A stretch of 64,000 nucleotides of DNA from Natribaculum breve (GCF_023008585.1 NZ_CP095390.1:1674001-1738000), one strand, 5' to 3'; counted from the first letter of the stretch, positions 17,942 through 26,245 are shown. A program made the numbers and translations. Notes: a model not told the origin generated them from the sequence alone.

Positions 17942-19123
17942 TCAGAACAGCGGCTCGAGTTCGTCTTCTTCGTCTTCGACGAGACTCTCGAGGTTGTCCT
18001 CGCTTTCGGCCTGAATGTCCTCGATGTTGTCCTGGGCTTCGATCGCGACCTGCTGGAGTCGCTTGATCCGCGGGACGTTCGTGACGCCCGCGAGCAAGAT
18101 CACCGCGGAGACTTCGGGCTCGTTGCGCGGGTAGTCCCCGCCGCGAACTTCCATGCTCCCGGTTTCTTCCTCGAGCCACTTGCGGCCGCGTTCGATTCCT
18201 TTCCGATTCAGGTACTCGCTCGGCCCGGAGAGAACGAGCAGGGCGCGCTCTGCGCCGTCGATCTCACAGGGGAGGGTGAGTCGGCCGAGCGCGGCCTTGC
18301 GCACGAGGCTCGTGATTCGGTTCGTCGTGTTCGCGGCGTCGAGTCCGTCGGCGTCTCCGCCGTCGTTGCCCGTAAACCGCGAGAGGAGGCCACCGCCGGT
18401 GTTGAGTTCGACCTCCTCGGAGGCGAACCCGACGGTAGAGACGCCGCCGCCGGAGAGCGTGTTGATGATCTCCGAGGAGTCGACGACGCTCTCTGCGACT
18501 TCCTGTCCGTCGCCGACCTCGCCGGCACCGAAGAGGACGCCGAAGCGACGCACGATCTCCTCGTTTATCTGCTCGTAGCCGCCCTCGACCGACTCACCGG
18601 CCTTTCGCCAGGAGTCGTTGTCGAAGACCATCAGGTTGTCCACCTCGCGGACGAACGTCTGGAACGAGCGTGCGGCGTTTAGCGTGTAGATGCCACCCTC
18701 GTCCGTACCCGGCAGCACGCCGAGTCCGTAGACGGGAATCGTGTAGATGCGCTTGAGGTGTTTCGCGAGGACGGGTGCGCCACCCGAGCCCGTTCCGCCG
18801 CCCATGCCGGCGACGACGAGGAACGCGTCGACCTCGTGGGTCGGGATCGCGTCGATCGCGTTCTGTACCTCGTCGATGTCCTCCTCGGCGATTTCCGCGC
18901 CGAGTTCGTTGTCCGCACCGACGCCGTGGCCTTTCACGCGAGCCTGCCCGATGAGGACGCGATTCTCCTGGGGGATCCGATCGAGTCCCATGAGGTCAGC
19001 TTTCGCCGAGTTGACGGCGATCGCCGCACGGACGATCCCGCTGCCCGTTCGTTCGTCGTACTCGAGGAATCGATCGACGATTTTCCCACCGGCCTGTCCA
19101 AATCCGATCATCGCCAGCTTCAT
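17942..19123 (-). CDS. cetZ: Tubulin-like GTPase CetZ
   Basis: 393-aa archaeal tubulin/FtsZ superfamily protein. The N-terminal FGQAGGKIVD and the GTP-binding T4 loop GGGTGSG (residues 108-114) are intact, and the length equals that of CetZ1. CetZ proteins control rod development and motility of haloarchaea; they lack the FtsZ C-terminal SepF/ZipA-binding peptide, and this one ends in an acidic tail EDEEDELEPLF. The 318-bp upstream region holds its promoter and a 13-base palindrome. Confidence 0.93.
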   Translation of the reverse strand: MKLAMIGFGQAGGKIVDRFLEYDERTGSGIVRAAIAVNSAKADLMGLDRIPQENRVLIGQARVKGHGVGADNELGAEIAEEDIDEVQNAIDAIPTHEVDAFLVVAGMGGGTGSGGAPVLAKHLKRIYTIPVYGLGVLPGTDEGGIYTLNAARSFQTFVREVDNLMVFDNDSWRKAGESVEGGYEQINEEIVRRFGVLFGAGEVGDGQEVAESVVDSSEIINTLSGGGVSTVGFASEEVELNTGGGLLSRFTGNDGGDADGLDAANTTNRITSLVRKAALGRLTLPCEIDGAERALLVLSGPSEYLNRKGIERGRKWLEEETGSMEVRGGDYPRNEPEVSAVILLAGVTNVPRIKRLQQVAIEAQDNIEDIQAESEDNLESLVEDEEDELEPLF

Positions 19124-19186
19124 AGTTGATTAGGGGGCTCCGTTGCGTTGAAAACAGATCGATAAAGGACATAAACCTTGTGATGG

Positions 19187-19199
19187 TGTGAATTTCACA
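19187..19199. promoter_or_regulatory. Palindrome upstream of cetZ
   Basis: TGTGAATTTCACA, a perfect 13-base palindrome 64-76 bases before the cetZ ATG and upstream of its probable TATA region (TTTATG read on the minus strand). It looks like a dimeric regulator site. The rest of the 19124-19442 gap is AT-rich promoter-like sequence with no credible gene. Confidence 0.45.
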
Positions 19200-19442
19200 A
19201 ATATTGTCGTCTCCGCGGAAATTGGCGTAAAGCACCACTATTGTGTGGCAAATCGCTTGTGATATGCTATAGTTCGCCTCGGTAGTGTTGGTTTTTTAAT
19301 AACTGGCTGCGAACGAAGGTCGCGGCAGTCGACGCGAAAGTACGCGGACCGCCGGCAGCGAGTCGGCGCGTCGGAGTGACGGTACTCCGATACACTCCAC
19401 GCGGGTCGCGGACGCGTCCACACCGACGCACGGTCGTCGTTA

Positions 19443-20363
19443 TCAGGCCGGCCGTTGGGTCGTCATCGATTCCGTCTCGCGCTCGAGTCCGAGGTACTCC
19501 GGGAGCGTCTTCAGGTCGCTCTCGTCCCGTCCGAAGGCCGTGACGTCGTTTTCGGCGGCGGTGTTGTCGAACTGCAGCGAGCGCGCCTGGTCGGGACCGA
19601 ACGGGACGAAGGGGAGAGGACCGGCGGCAGAGAGGCCGAGTTTCGCGAGTCCCATCGGCACCGGCACCACCGTGACGGACTTGCCGTCGGCCTCGTAGGC
19701 GAGTTCCGTCGCCTCCGCCAGCGTCACCACCTCTGGGCCGCCTATTTCGTAGGTGTTACCGACGTGCTCGTCACCGTCGACGGCGTCGGCGAGCATCGGG
19801 ACGAGGTCGCCGATCCAGATCGGCTGAAACCGCGTCCGGCCGCCGCCCGGCAGTCCAGTCACGTACGGCGTCGTCAGCTTCTTCGTGAAGGGGACGAACT
19901 CGCCGCCGTCGCCGAAGATCACCGACGGGCGGAAGATCACCCACTCGAGGTCGGAATCTCTGACGATTCGCTCGGCGGCCCCCTTGGCACGGACGTACGC
20001 CGTGTCGCCGTTCGGGTCCGCGCCGAGGGCGCTCATCTGGACGAATCGCTCGACGTCACCCTCCTCGGCGGCACGAACGAGGTTTTCGGTGCCCCGGAGG
20101 TGGACGCTCTCGTGAGAGAGGCCACTCGGCGGCTGGAACAGCGGCGAGAGCGCCACGAGGTTGACGACGACGTCGTGGTCGGCGACCGTTCCGGCGATCG
20201 AGTCGTACGCGCCGACGTCGCCCATCGCCGTCTCGACACCCGCGGGGAGGTCGACGCCGCGTGGGTCACGCGAGAGCGCCGTCACCTCGTGGCCGCGGTC
20301 GTGTAGCTCCGCACAGAGGTTCGTGCCGATGAAGCCGGTTCCGCCGGCGACGAGGACGTTCAT
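19443..20363 (-). CDS. NDUFA9-like atypical SDR / NAD(P)-binding epimerase-family protein
   Basis: 306-aa Rossmann protein with N-terminal VAGGTGFIGTNL. In place of the usual YxxxK it reads YVRAKGAAE (Tyr and Lys kept), and the segment LEWVIFRPSVIFGDGGEF is typical of the NDUFA9/YwnB-like group. In haloarchaea such proteins are annotated as complex I NDUFA9 subunit family or as quinone/carotenoid-related reductases. The substrate is undefined. Single gene; followed by a small membrane protein on the same strand. Confidence 0.85.
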   Translation of the reverse strand: MNVLVAGGTGFIGTNLCAELHDRGHEVTALSRDPRGVDLPAGVETAMGDVGAYDSIAGTVADHDVVVNLVALSPLFQPPSGLSHESVHLRGTENLVRAAEEGDVERFVQMSALGADPNGDTAYVRAKGAAERIVRDSDLEWVIFRPSVIFGDGGEFVPFTKKLTTPYVTGLPGGGRTRFQPIWIGDLVPMLADAVDGDEHVGNTYEIGGPEVVTLAEATELAYEADGKSVTVVPVPMGLAKLGLSAAGPLPFVPFGPDQARSLQFDNTAAENDVTAFGRDESDLKTLPEYLGLERETESMTTQRPA

Positions 20364-20394
20364 ACTCGAGATACGTCTCTGGAACGGTAAATAA

Positions 20395-20664
20395 CTAGTC
20401 GGCTACACAGTAAGGGAGCCAGTCGGCACAGGTCACCGAGACCACGCCACAGGTCGCGCCGAAGACGGAGCCGAGTTCGATCGCACACCCGAGGTCGATC
20501 CCACCACGGACGGTACAGTACGTAGAGAGCATCACGACCGGCACCACGACCATGAGGAGCCGGTAGACGATCGGGTGAGCCTCGAGAAACGACTCGATCG
20601 TCGAGACGAGTTGTGGGATGTGAACTCTGGGCACGGTTTTCAGTACTGTTCTCCACGCGCTCAC
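20395..20664 (-). CDS. Small Cys-containing membrane protein (89 aa)
   Basis: Two hydrophobic segments (about residues 33-52 and 58-78) and four cysteines, two of them inside or beside the second segment. No known family recognised. It lies upstream of the SDR gene and divergent from tmk. The ATG at 20664 is preceded by a TATA-like CGAATATG. Confidence 0.55.
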   Translation of the reverse strand: MSAWRTVLKTVPRVHIPQLVSTIESFLEAHPIVYRLLMVVVPVVMLSTYCTVRGGIDLGCAIELGSVFGATCGVVSVTCADWLPYCVAD

Positions 20665-20796
20665 ATATTCGTTGCCCCTCTCGTCCGATCCTCGAGTCGT
20701 AGTTCCGGGAGACGCGAGCAGGTCCCCGCTGGCCAGCGACGGCGTCGGGCGGCACCTCTCGACAGATTGTAGTAGTTCTCGCCGCGAGGTTCGGGC

Positions 20797-21381
20797 ATGC
20801 TCATCACGCTCGAGGGGCTGGACGGCAGCGGCAAGACGACGGTCTGGGAGGCATTACAGGACGTCTACCCGGACGCGACGTTCACCCGGGAGCCGACGAA
20901 CTCCTGGTACGGCGACGCCGTCTATCGCTCGATCGAGGACGACGACGCCGACCCGCTCGCGGAGCTCTTTCTCTACACGGCCGACCACGCCGACCACCTC
21001 TCGCGCGTGATCGAACCCGCCCTCGAGCGGGGAGACCTCGTGATCTCGGATCGCTACTCGGACTCCCGGTACGCCTACCAGGGGGCGACGCTCGAGGGTG
21101 AGGTGACGCGGCCGGTGGAGTACGTCATCGGCGTCCACCGGGCGTTTACCGTCGACCCCGACCTCACGCTGTATCTCGACGTCGATCCCGAAACCGCGGC
21201 CGCCCGCGCCGGAGCGACGAACAAGTTCGAGCGCGCGGAGTACCTCGCGGCCGTCCGGGACAACTACGAACGCCTGCTCGAGCGCGACGCCGGCCGGTTC
21301 GTCCGCATCGACGCGACGCAGCCGCCGGAGGTGGTCCTCGAGCGAGTCGAGGAGGTCCTCGAGCGCGTCCTCGAGGAGTAG
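20797..21381 (+). CDS. tmk: Thymidylate kinase
   Basis: 194-aa P-loop kinase phosphorylating dTMP to dTDP. Walker A is GLDGSGKTT (residues 7-15); the DR(Y/H) motif appears as [13 protein letters not shown]; a lid with [11 protein letters not shown] follows. Length is typical. The 5' end has no close neighbour on the strand; a repeat element and a convergent membrane gene follow. Confidence 0.95.
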   Translation: MLITLEGLDGSGKTTVWEALQDVYPDATFTREPTNSWYGDAVYRSIEDDDADPLAELFLYTADHADHLSRVIEPALERGDLVISDRYSDSRYAYQGATLEGEVTRPVEYVIGVHRAFTVDPDLTLYLDVDPETAAARAGATNKFERAEYLAAVRDNYERLLERDAGRFVRIDATQPPEVVLERVEEVLERVLEE

Positions 21382-21391
21382 CCGGTCGTCC

Positions 21392-21466
21392 CGTCTGCGG
21401 TCCGCCGTTCCCGGCGCAACCGCGAGCTGTCCGGCGGGTTTCGGAAAACGGGTACAGCAGACCGTC
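21392..21466. repeat. Dispersed palindrome R4, copy abutting a TAA stop
   Basis: Read on the minus strand it begins GACGGTCTGCTGTACCCG directly after the TAA stop of the 21467 gene. The other end carries CGTCTGCGGTCCGCCG. The termini match the elements near 8.1, 39.8 and 54.1 kb. Position between convergent genes also fits a terminator. Confidence 0.55.
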
Positions 21467-21790
21467 TTAGTCGTCGATCGTGTCGGGAAGTTCGATCTCG
21501 TCCGGGTGGGGCATCCAGAAGACGTCGATCGTGTAGCCGAGCGTGAGTGGGAGTGCGATGACGAGCATCACGACGGCCTGCTGGGAACCGAGGTCCGTGC
21601 CGAGTCCGAGCGGCCCGCTGAGCACGAGCGTCGAGAGAAGCAGAATCACCGGCACCAGAAACAGGACGTACAGGGCGGTCCCCCACTGCGTCTCCAGCCG
21701 GATGCGGAGGAAACGGGTCGCGACGGCGGCGATGAACGTATGCAGGCCGACGATCAGGAGCAGGCCGACCACCGAGACGAACGACACCAT
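21467..21790 (-). CDS. Three-helix membrane protein of unknown function (107 aa)
   Basis: Hydrophobic segments at about residues 5-25, 37-58 and 68-90 and an acidic C-terminal tail (PHPDEIELPDTIDD). No motif recognised. Convergent with tmk and divergent from the E1-alpha gene. Likely real by codon use and haloarchaeal tail composition. Confidence 0.65.
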   Translation of the reverse strand: MVSFVSVVGLLLIVGLHTFIAAVATRFLRIRLETQWGTALYVLFLVPVILLLSTLVLSGPLGLGTDLGSQQAVVMLVIALPLTLGYTIDVFWMPHPDEIELPDTIDD

Positions 21791-21860
21791 ACAGGCGCTA
21801 GCGTCCGAGCACTCTTTTCGGTATCGGAATCACTTTCAGCGTTGCCTGCGACCATAGCCC

Positions 21861-22907
21861 ATGGATCGTGTCATCGGAGAGCGCGACCTCGAGTCGGTTC
21901 CGTTCTCGGCCGAGAAGGCGATCGCACTCTATCGAGACGTCGTCAGGACCCGCCAGTTCGACGAGCGAGCGCTGGCGCTGCAACGGCGCGGGTGGATGAG
22001 CGGCTACCCGCCGTTCCGTGGCCAGGAGGGCTCGCAGGTGGGGGCTGCCCACGCGCTGGCGACGGACGACTGGCTCTTTCCGACCTACCGATCGAACGCG
22101 ATGCAGATCGCCTACGGCGTTCCGATGAGCGACATCTTCCTCTTTCGCCGTGGCCACCCCGAGTACGCGTCGGATCACGACCTGAACGTCTTCCCGCAGT
22201 CCGTCCCGATCGCGACCCAGATCCCCCACGCGGCGGGGGCGGGGATGGCCGCCACCCACGCCGACGCCGACCACGCCGTCGTCTGTTACTTCGGCGACGG
22301 TGCGACTTCGGAGGGGGACTTCCACGAAGGGCTCAACTTCGCCGGCGTCTTCGACGCGCCCGTCGTCTTCTTCTGTGAGAACAACGGCTGGGCGATCTCG
22401 ATGCCACGCGAGCGACAGACCGCGAGCGACACCATCGCCGTGAAAGCCGACGCCTACGGCTTCGAGGGCGTGCGAGTCGACGGGAACGACCCCCTCGCAG
22501 TCCGGGAGACGGTCGCAGACGCCCTCGAGCGAGCGCGCGAGGGGACGCCCGTCCTCGTCGAGAGTCTCACCTACCGCGAGGGCGCACACACGACGAGCGA
22601 CGACCCGTCGCGGTACCGCTCCGAGCGCGACGACCTCCCCGAGTGGCGCACCGCCGATCCACTCGAGCGCTACGAGCGGTACCTCCGCGAGCAGGGCGTC
22701 CTCGACGACGACCTGGTCGAGACGATCCACGAGGACGCCGCTGCCGAGGTCGACCGGGCCGTCGACGTCGCCGAGGAGACGCCCCGTCCCGACCTCGAGG
22801 ACGTCTTCGAACCCGTCTACGAGCGTCGGCCGCCGCGTCTCGCCGAACAGCAGGCGTGGCTCGAGGAGTTCGCCGCCGAACGCGACCACGGCGAACTCGA
22901 GTACTGA
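21861..22907 (+). CDS. Thiamine-diphosphate-dependent dehydrogenase E1 alpha subunit (PdhA-like)
   Basis: 348 aa. The thiamine diphosphate/Mg motif GDGATSEGDFHEGLNFAG...CENN is complete, with the preceding PFRGQEGSQVG and FPTYRSNAMQ segments of 2-oxoacid dehydrogenase E1 alpha. In haloarchaea such complexes use pyruvate, branched-chain oxoacids or acetoin. E1 beta, E2 and E3 are normally adjacent, but none is here: the next genes are a RAM-domain protein and trkA. The subunit is therefore unpaired locally and its substrate is unknown. Confidence 0.88.
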   Translation: MDRVIGERDLESVPFSAEKAIALYRDVVRTRQFDERALALQRRGWMSGYPPFRGQEGSQVGAAHALATDDWLFPTYRSNAMQIAYGVPMSDIFLFRRGHPEYASDHDLNVFPQSVPIATQIPHAAGAGMAATHADADHAVVCYFGDGATSEGDFHEGLNFAGVFDAPVVFFCENNGWAISMPRERQTASDTIAVKADAYGFEGVRVDGNDPLAVRETVADALERAREGTPVLVESLTYREGAHTTSDDPSRYRSERDDLPEWRTADPLERYERYLREQGVLDDDLVETIHEDAAAEVDRAVDVAEETPRPDLEDVFEPVYERRPPRLAEQQAWLEEFAAERDHGELEY

Positions 22908-22915
22908 TAACGATA

Positions 22916-22983
22916 GCTGTGAGTCTGTACCGCCGCAACCGCGACCCGTCGTGCGGGTGCGTCGGCGACCAGTCACAGCCGCC
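22916..22983. repeat. Dispersed palindrome R3, copy 2
   Basis: Outer arms GCTGTGA and TCACAGC, inner arms CGCCGCAACCGC and GCGGGTGCGTCGG. It aligns along its length with 15389-15457. It begins nine bases after the E1-alpha stop, between convergent genes. Confidence 0.6.
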
Positions 22984-23030
22984 ATTATTCCGGTGGTGGC
23001 GAGTCGTCCGCACGCCCCCGCCCTGACCGA

Positions 23031-23261
23031 TTAGTCCATCGCGATGTACGTCTTCGTGTCGCTGACGCCGTCGAGTCCCTGGATCTTCGAGGAGGCGACG
23101 TCGAGTACGTCGTAGACCTCTCCGGTGTCGACCTCCGTGATGATGTCGTAGTTCCCGGCGACGATGTGGGCGTTCCCGACCGGTTCGAGAGAACGAATCT
23201 CGGATAGGAGTCCTTCCGACCTCCCGGCGGCAGTCTTCACCATAATAAACGCGTGAACCAT
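23031..23261 (-). CDS. Stand-alone Lrp/AsnC ligand-binding (RAM) domain protein, copy 1
   Basis: 76 aa, consisting only of the RAM effector domain of Lrp/AsnC regulators; the DNA-binding HTH is absent. The core NAHIVAGNYDIITEVDTGE and the ending GVSDTKTYIAMD are shared with the copy at 24053. RAM domains oligomerise and bind amino acids or other small ligands. It is divergent from trkA, from which it is 90 bp away. Confidence 0.88.
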   Translation of the reverse strand: MVHAFIMVKTAAGRSEGLLSEIRSLEPVGNAHIVAGNYDIITEVDTGEVYDVLDVASSKIQGLDGVSDTKTYIAMD

Positions 23262-23351
23262 CTGTCGCGGTGTGGTACTCTATCACACGACTAAAGTCTT
23301 TGCCCAAACGGCGGGGTAACCTTATTCACGGGGGCCAGCGTACCCCGTCTC

Positions 23352-24053
23352 ATGCGGTTTGTCATCATTGGTGCAGGGCGGGTCGGGCTGCGGACCGCGC
23401 GCGTGTTGCGCGACGAGGACCACGAGGTGACGCTGGTCGAGCGCGACGAGCCGCGCGTCCGCAGAGCCCGCAACCAGGACTTTCGGGTCGTCGTCGGCGA
23501 CGGATCCCGCGAGGACGTCCTCGAGGACGCCGGGATCGACGGGGCGGACGCCCTCGGTGCGCTGACCAGCGACCTGAACGCCAACTTCGCGGCGTGTATG
23601 ATCGCCAACCACTACGGCTGTCGGACGGTCATGCGCATCGACGAGGACTACCGCGAGAACATCTACCGCAAGTACGCCGACGAAGTCGACGAGGTGATCT
23701 ACCCCGAACGGCTCGGCGCGATGGGCGCGAAAAACGCACTCCTGGGCGGGACGATCCGCGCGATCGCCGACATCGCCCAGAGCCTGCAGATCGTCGAGTT
23801 GGCGATCACCGACGACGCGCCAGTCCATGGCTACACGATCAGCGAACTCGAGCTCCCGGCGGACGCGACGCTGCTCGCGTTCGGCAAGCGAGACGGCGTT
23901 CTCGAGATTCCGACGGCCGACGAATCACTCGAGACGGGCGATCGGCTCGTCGTCCTCGCCGACTTCGACGTCCTGAGCGACGTTCGGCAGATTCTGGTCG
24001 GCGAGTCACCGGCCGTCGCGGCTGCAAACGCCGGTTCTGGAGGTGTCAACTGA
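23352..24053 (+). CDS. trkA: TrkA-type potassium channel/transporter regulator
   Basis: 233 aa. An RCK_N Rossmann domain (FVIIGAGRVGLRTARVL, acidic end of beta-2 VERDE, residues 1-120) precedes an RCK_C domain (about 140-225, ending GDRLVVLADFDVLSD). Such proteins gate Trk/Ktr K+ uptake by binding NAD(H) or ATP. No TrkH membrane subunit is adjacent. The stop shares one base with the start of the second RAM protein, so the two are coupled. Confidence 0.9.
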   Translation: MRFVIIGAGRVGLRTARVLRDEDHEVTLVERDEPRVRRARNQDFRVVVGDGSREDVLEDAGIDGADALGALTSDLNANFAACMIANHYGCRTVMRIDEDYRENIYRKYADEVDEVIYPERLGAMGAKNALLGGTIRAIADIAQSLQIVELAITDDAPVHGYTISELELPADATLLAFGKRDGVLEIPTADESLETGDRLVVLADFDVLSDVRQILVGESPAVAAANAGSGGVN

Positions 24054-24283
24054 TGGTTACAGCGTTCGTCATGATCAAAGCGAACACGGGCGAGGCGGAT
24101 CGACTCCGAGACAGCATCGAGGCCATCGAGGGCGTCGAGTCGGCGCACATCGTCGCCGGCGACGTCGACATCATCGCGAAAGCGCGCGTCGAGACGCCGG
24201 CCGCGGTCAAAGACGTCGCGGCGACCCAGATCCAGGGACTCGAGGGCGTCGAAGACACGCAGACGTACATCGCGATGGACTGA
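24053..24283 (+). CDS. Stand-alone Lrp/AsnC ligand-binding (RAM) domain protein, copy 2
   Basis: 76 aa, same length as the 23031-23261 protein and with matching AHIVAGD-DIIAKA and DTQTYIAMD blocks; the two are clear paralogues. ATGA overlap with trkA means coupled translation. A K+-regulator accessory role that senses a small ligand is suggested by position. Confidence 0.88.
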   Translation: MVTAFVMIKANTGEADRLRDSIEAIEGVESAHIVAGDVDIIAKARVETPAAVKDVAATQIQGLEGVEDTQTYIAMD

Positions 24284-24309
24284 GCCGGGCTACTTCTTTG
24301 GCGTGGCGA

Positions 24310-24326
24310 CGGTAGCGTCGCTACCG
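24310..24326. terminator. Hairpin between convergent genes
   Basis: CGGTAGCG-T-CGCTACCG, a perfect 8-bp stem with a one-base centre, 27 bases after the RAM gene stop and 55 bases before the end of the convergent DUF5813-like gene. Position suggests transcript-end function; archaeal terminators usually rely more on U-tracts, so this is only likely. Confidence 0.4.
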
Positions 24327-24380
24327 CAGGTGTGTCGCCGCGCGGCGAGAACGGAACGGACCGGCGGCGTTCTCCGTCGG

Positions 24381-24908
24381 TTACAGCGGCATCCCGCCGC
24401 GCTCGCCGTCTGCCGCCTCCTGTCCCCGCGTCTGGGCGTTCTCGAGTAGCGTCGCCGCCTCACCCCGGTACTCGTAGCCGGGGATGATCCCCTGAGCGTA
24501 GGTACCCTCGACGTACTCGATCAGCGTCTTCGCGTCCTCGACGCCCTCGCGAGCGTTCCAGGCGACGTACCCGAGGAGCACCCGGACCTCGTCGCCCTCG
24601 CGCTCGACGCGTGGCTCCTCGTTGGTGCTCGTGGTGGCGACGGTGAACGTGTCCTCGAGGCGGCGCTCGAGGGTCTCGAACCAGCCGTCTTCGACCACGT
24701 CGGCGACCGTCTCGCCGGCGACGGCGGCGTCGAGCGTCGGCAGGCTGATCGTGACGTGAAACTCGCCGTCACGCTCGCCCTCGGCTTCGGTCGCGGTGAC
24801 GGTCGTCTCGAAGACGGTCGTCGTGAGGTCGTACCCCTCGTCGGTCGGCTCGAACGCGTCGTGGGCCTCGAGTGCGCGCTCGACGGGTGCAGGACAGTCG
24901 TCGGTCAT
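24381..24908 (-). CDS. Conserved haloarchaeal protein, DUF5813-like (175 aa)
   Basis: Acidic soluble protein starting MTDDCPAPVERALEAHDAFE, a pattern I associate with haloarchaeal DUF5813 (from memory). No catalytic motif, no membrane segment. Single gene convergent with the trkA cluster. Function unknown. Confidence 0.75.
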   Translation of the reverse strand: MTDDCPAPVERALEAHDAFEPTDEGYDLTTTVFETTVTATEAEGERDGEFHVTISLPTLDAAVAGETVADVVEDGWFETLERRLEDTFTVATTSTNEEPRVEREGDEVRVLLGYVAWNAREGVEDAKTLIEYVEGTYAQGIIPGYEYRGEAATLLENAQTRGQEAADGERGGMPL

Positions 24909-25073
24909 CGCTCGCCTAGAGGCGACTGCGAGAGAAGGGCGTTACGTTCGCGAGACGATCCGAAGGTACCCGTCATCCGCGTCGACCGTTTCACCGAGTT
25001 TCACTCGACAATCCACCGTTGGGTGGCTGAACGGGACGGATAACTACGACGGCCTCGGCCGTCGTTCGACGGC

Positions 25074-25214
25074 ATGACCATCGACAGGAAGGTCGCCGAA
25101 CGACGACGATTCGCACGAGTACTCGGAACGACAGAGGAGGGAATCGGTCTCCCGGTCGGCCCGTCCGAAGACGCCGTCGAACGGGCTGCCCGACGCGACG
25201 CCGCCGACGACTGA
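25074..25214 (+). CDS. Small basic/acidic protein (46 aa), unknown
   Basis: Short frame ATG 25074 to TGA 25214 with genome-typical codons and a protein starting MTIDRKVAERRRFARVLGTT. A hairpin CGACGGCC-TC-GGCCGTCG at 25048-25065 lies directly before it. It converges with the next gene. The composition (basic N-terminal helix, acidic end) fits a small haloarchaeal protein; the reality of the gene is probable, not certain. Confidence 0.5.
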   Translation: MTIDRKVAERRRFARVLGTTEEGIGLPVGPSEDAVERAARRDAADD

Positions 25215-25235
25215 CGAGTATCGATACCTGGCCGC

Positions 25236-25625
25236 TCAGGTGAGGTCCCGCTCTTCGAGCACCGAGTTGATCGCGGTCGCGAGTTCTTCGAAGTCCTTCA
25301 GCGTGAGCCCGTCGGTCGTCACGAAGACGCCCTCGCGGTCGGAGGTGACGCGGATGAGAAAGCCGTTGTCGAAGACGCGGATCGTGTACCGGTACGCACC
25401 CAGTTCGGAGCCCTCGTAGGCGGTCTGGGTGGTCTTGAACCCGCGCCACTCGTGACCGATGAACGTCGCGAGGTCGGCGTCGCGCTCCAGGTCCTCGCGC
25501 AGGTAGAGCTGTTCGAAGTCGTCTCGAGTGAAGTACGTGACGGATCGACAGCTGTCGCCGACGGCCGTTCGACAGGTCGTGACGAGCTGGTCGGCCGTCT
25601 CCGCGGGCAGTAGACCGGAAGCCAT
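25236..25625 (-). CDS. Conserved haloarchaeal protein of unknown function (129 aa)
   Basis: Mixed alpha/beta protein MASGLLPAETADQLVTTCR..., ending ELATAINSVLEERDLT. The TATA box TTTTAAG read on the minus strand at about 25650-25656 is 25-30 bases before the ATG at 25625, fitting a leaderless transcript and supporting this start over the longer frame. Family not recognised with certainty. Confidence 0.7.
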   Translation of the reverse strand: MASGLLPAETADQLVTTCRTAVGDSCRSVTYFTRDDFEQLYLREDLERDADLATFIGHEWRGFKTTQTAYEGSELGAYRYTIRVFDNGFLIRVTSDREGVFVTTDGLTLKDFEELATAINSVLEERDLT

Positions 25626-25695
25626 ACCGGAGTGGGAACGCGCGACCACTTAAAACGCGTCGTGTCCGAGGTCGTCGGCCTCCTCGCGGCGGTCG

Positions 25696-26020
25696 GCGCT
25701 GTGACTCGTCTCCTTCAGATCCCGCATTCCGCACTCGTCACTCGCGGATGCGAGTGACACAGTGCGAGGGCTGGGATTTGAACCACGCCCGAGAACCTGC
25801 CACTTCGTTCGCAGAACCTCGGTCTGATTCGAACCCAGCGTCTCGCAGACACGACTCTCACTGTCGCTCGAGTCGGTATGCGAGGGCTGGGATTTGAACC
25901 ACGCCGAGACGGTCGCCCTCCCTTCGTTCGGGCGCTGCGACTCGTCTACTTCAGATCCCGCATTCCGCACTCGTCACTCGCGGATGCGAGTGACACAGTG
26001 CGAGGGCTGGGATTTGAACC
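25696..26020. repeat. Tandem direct repeats carrying tRNA-Leu 3' ends
   Basis: Segments 25696-25784 and 25932-26020 are 89-bp direct repeats with two mismatches; each ends in the 22-base 3' terminus of tRNA-Leu (TGCGAGGGCTGGGATTTGAA... on the plus strand). A third, shorter copy of the tRNA end lies at 25879-25905 and shares ACCACGCC with the first. Only the rightmost copy belongs to the intact tRNA. This arrangement is what repeated site-specific integration or tandem duplication at a tRNA 3' end leaves behind. Short frames here are translations of the repeat and not genes. Confidence 0.8.
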
Positions 26021-26082
26021 CAGGGACCCCTGCGGGAGCGGGTCTTAAGCCCACCGCCGTTGGCCTGCTTGGCTACCCTCGC
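25999..26082 (-). tRNA. tRNA-Leu (anticodon UAA)
   Basis: 84 nt without CCA. Acceptor stem GCGAGGG pairs with CCCTCGC plus discriminator A. The D arm, a long class II variable arm and the T arm GGTTCAAATCCC are present. The anticodon loop reads CTTAAGA with UAA in the centre. The 3' end lies to the left, facing the truncated copies of itself. Confidence 0.95.
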
Positions 26083-26245
26083 GAACGAATGCACTCGACC
26101 GTTGACGGTTGGGGGGGATGTGCGTTTCGGTGTCCGTCGGCGACTCGAGTCACAGCGCCTGCGTCGGTTCGGCGACGCCGCCGGACTCGTCGATCCGTCG
26201 AAAAAAAGGTTCGATAGCCCGTTCGGTCGTCCGGGCTACGGGCGT

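Noticed and set aside
25650-25970. Short frames across the tRNA-Leu repeats (one reads MRNAGSEVDESQ)
   Set aside because: They translate the duplicated tRNA ends and flanks. Similar spurious proteins beside tRNAs are likely annotation artefacts.
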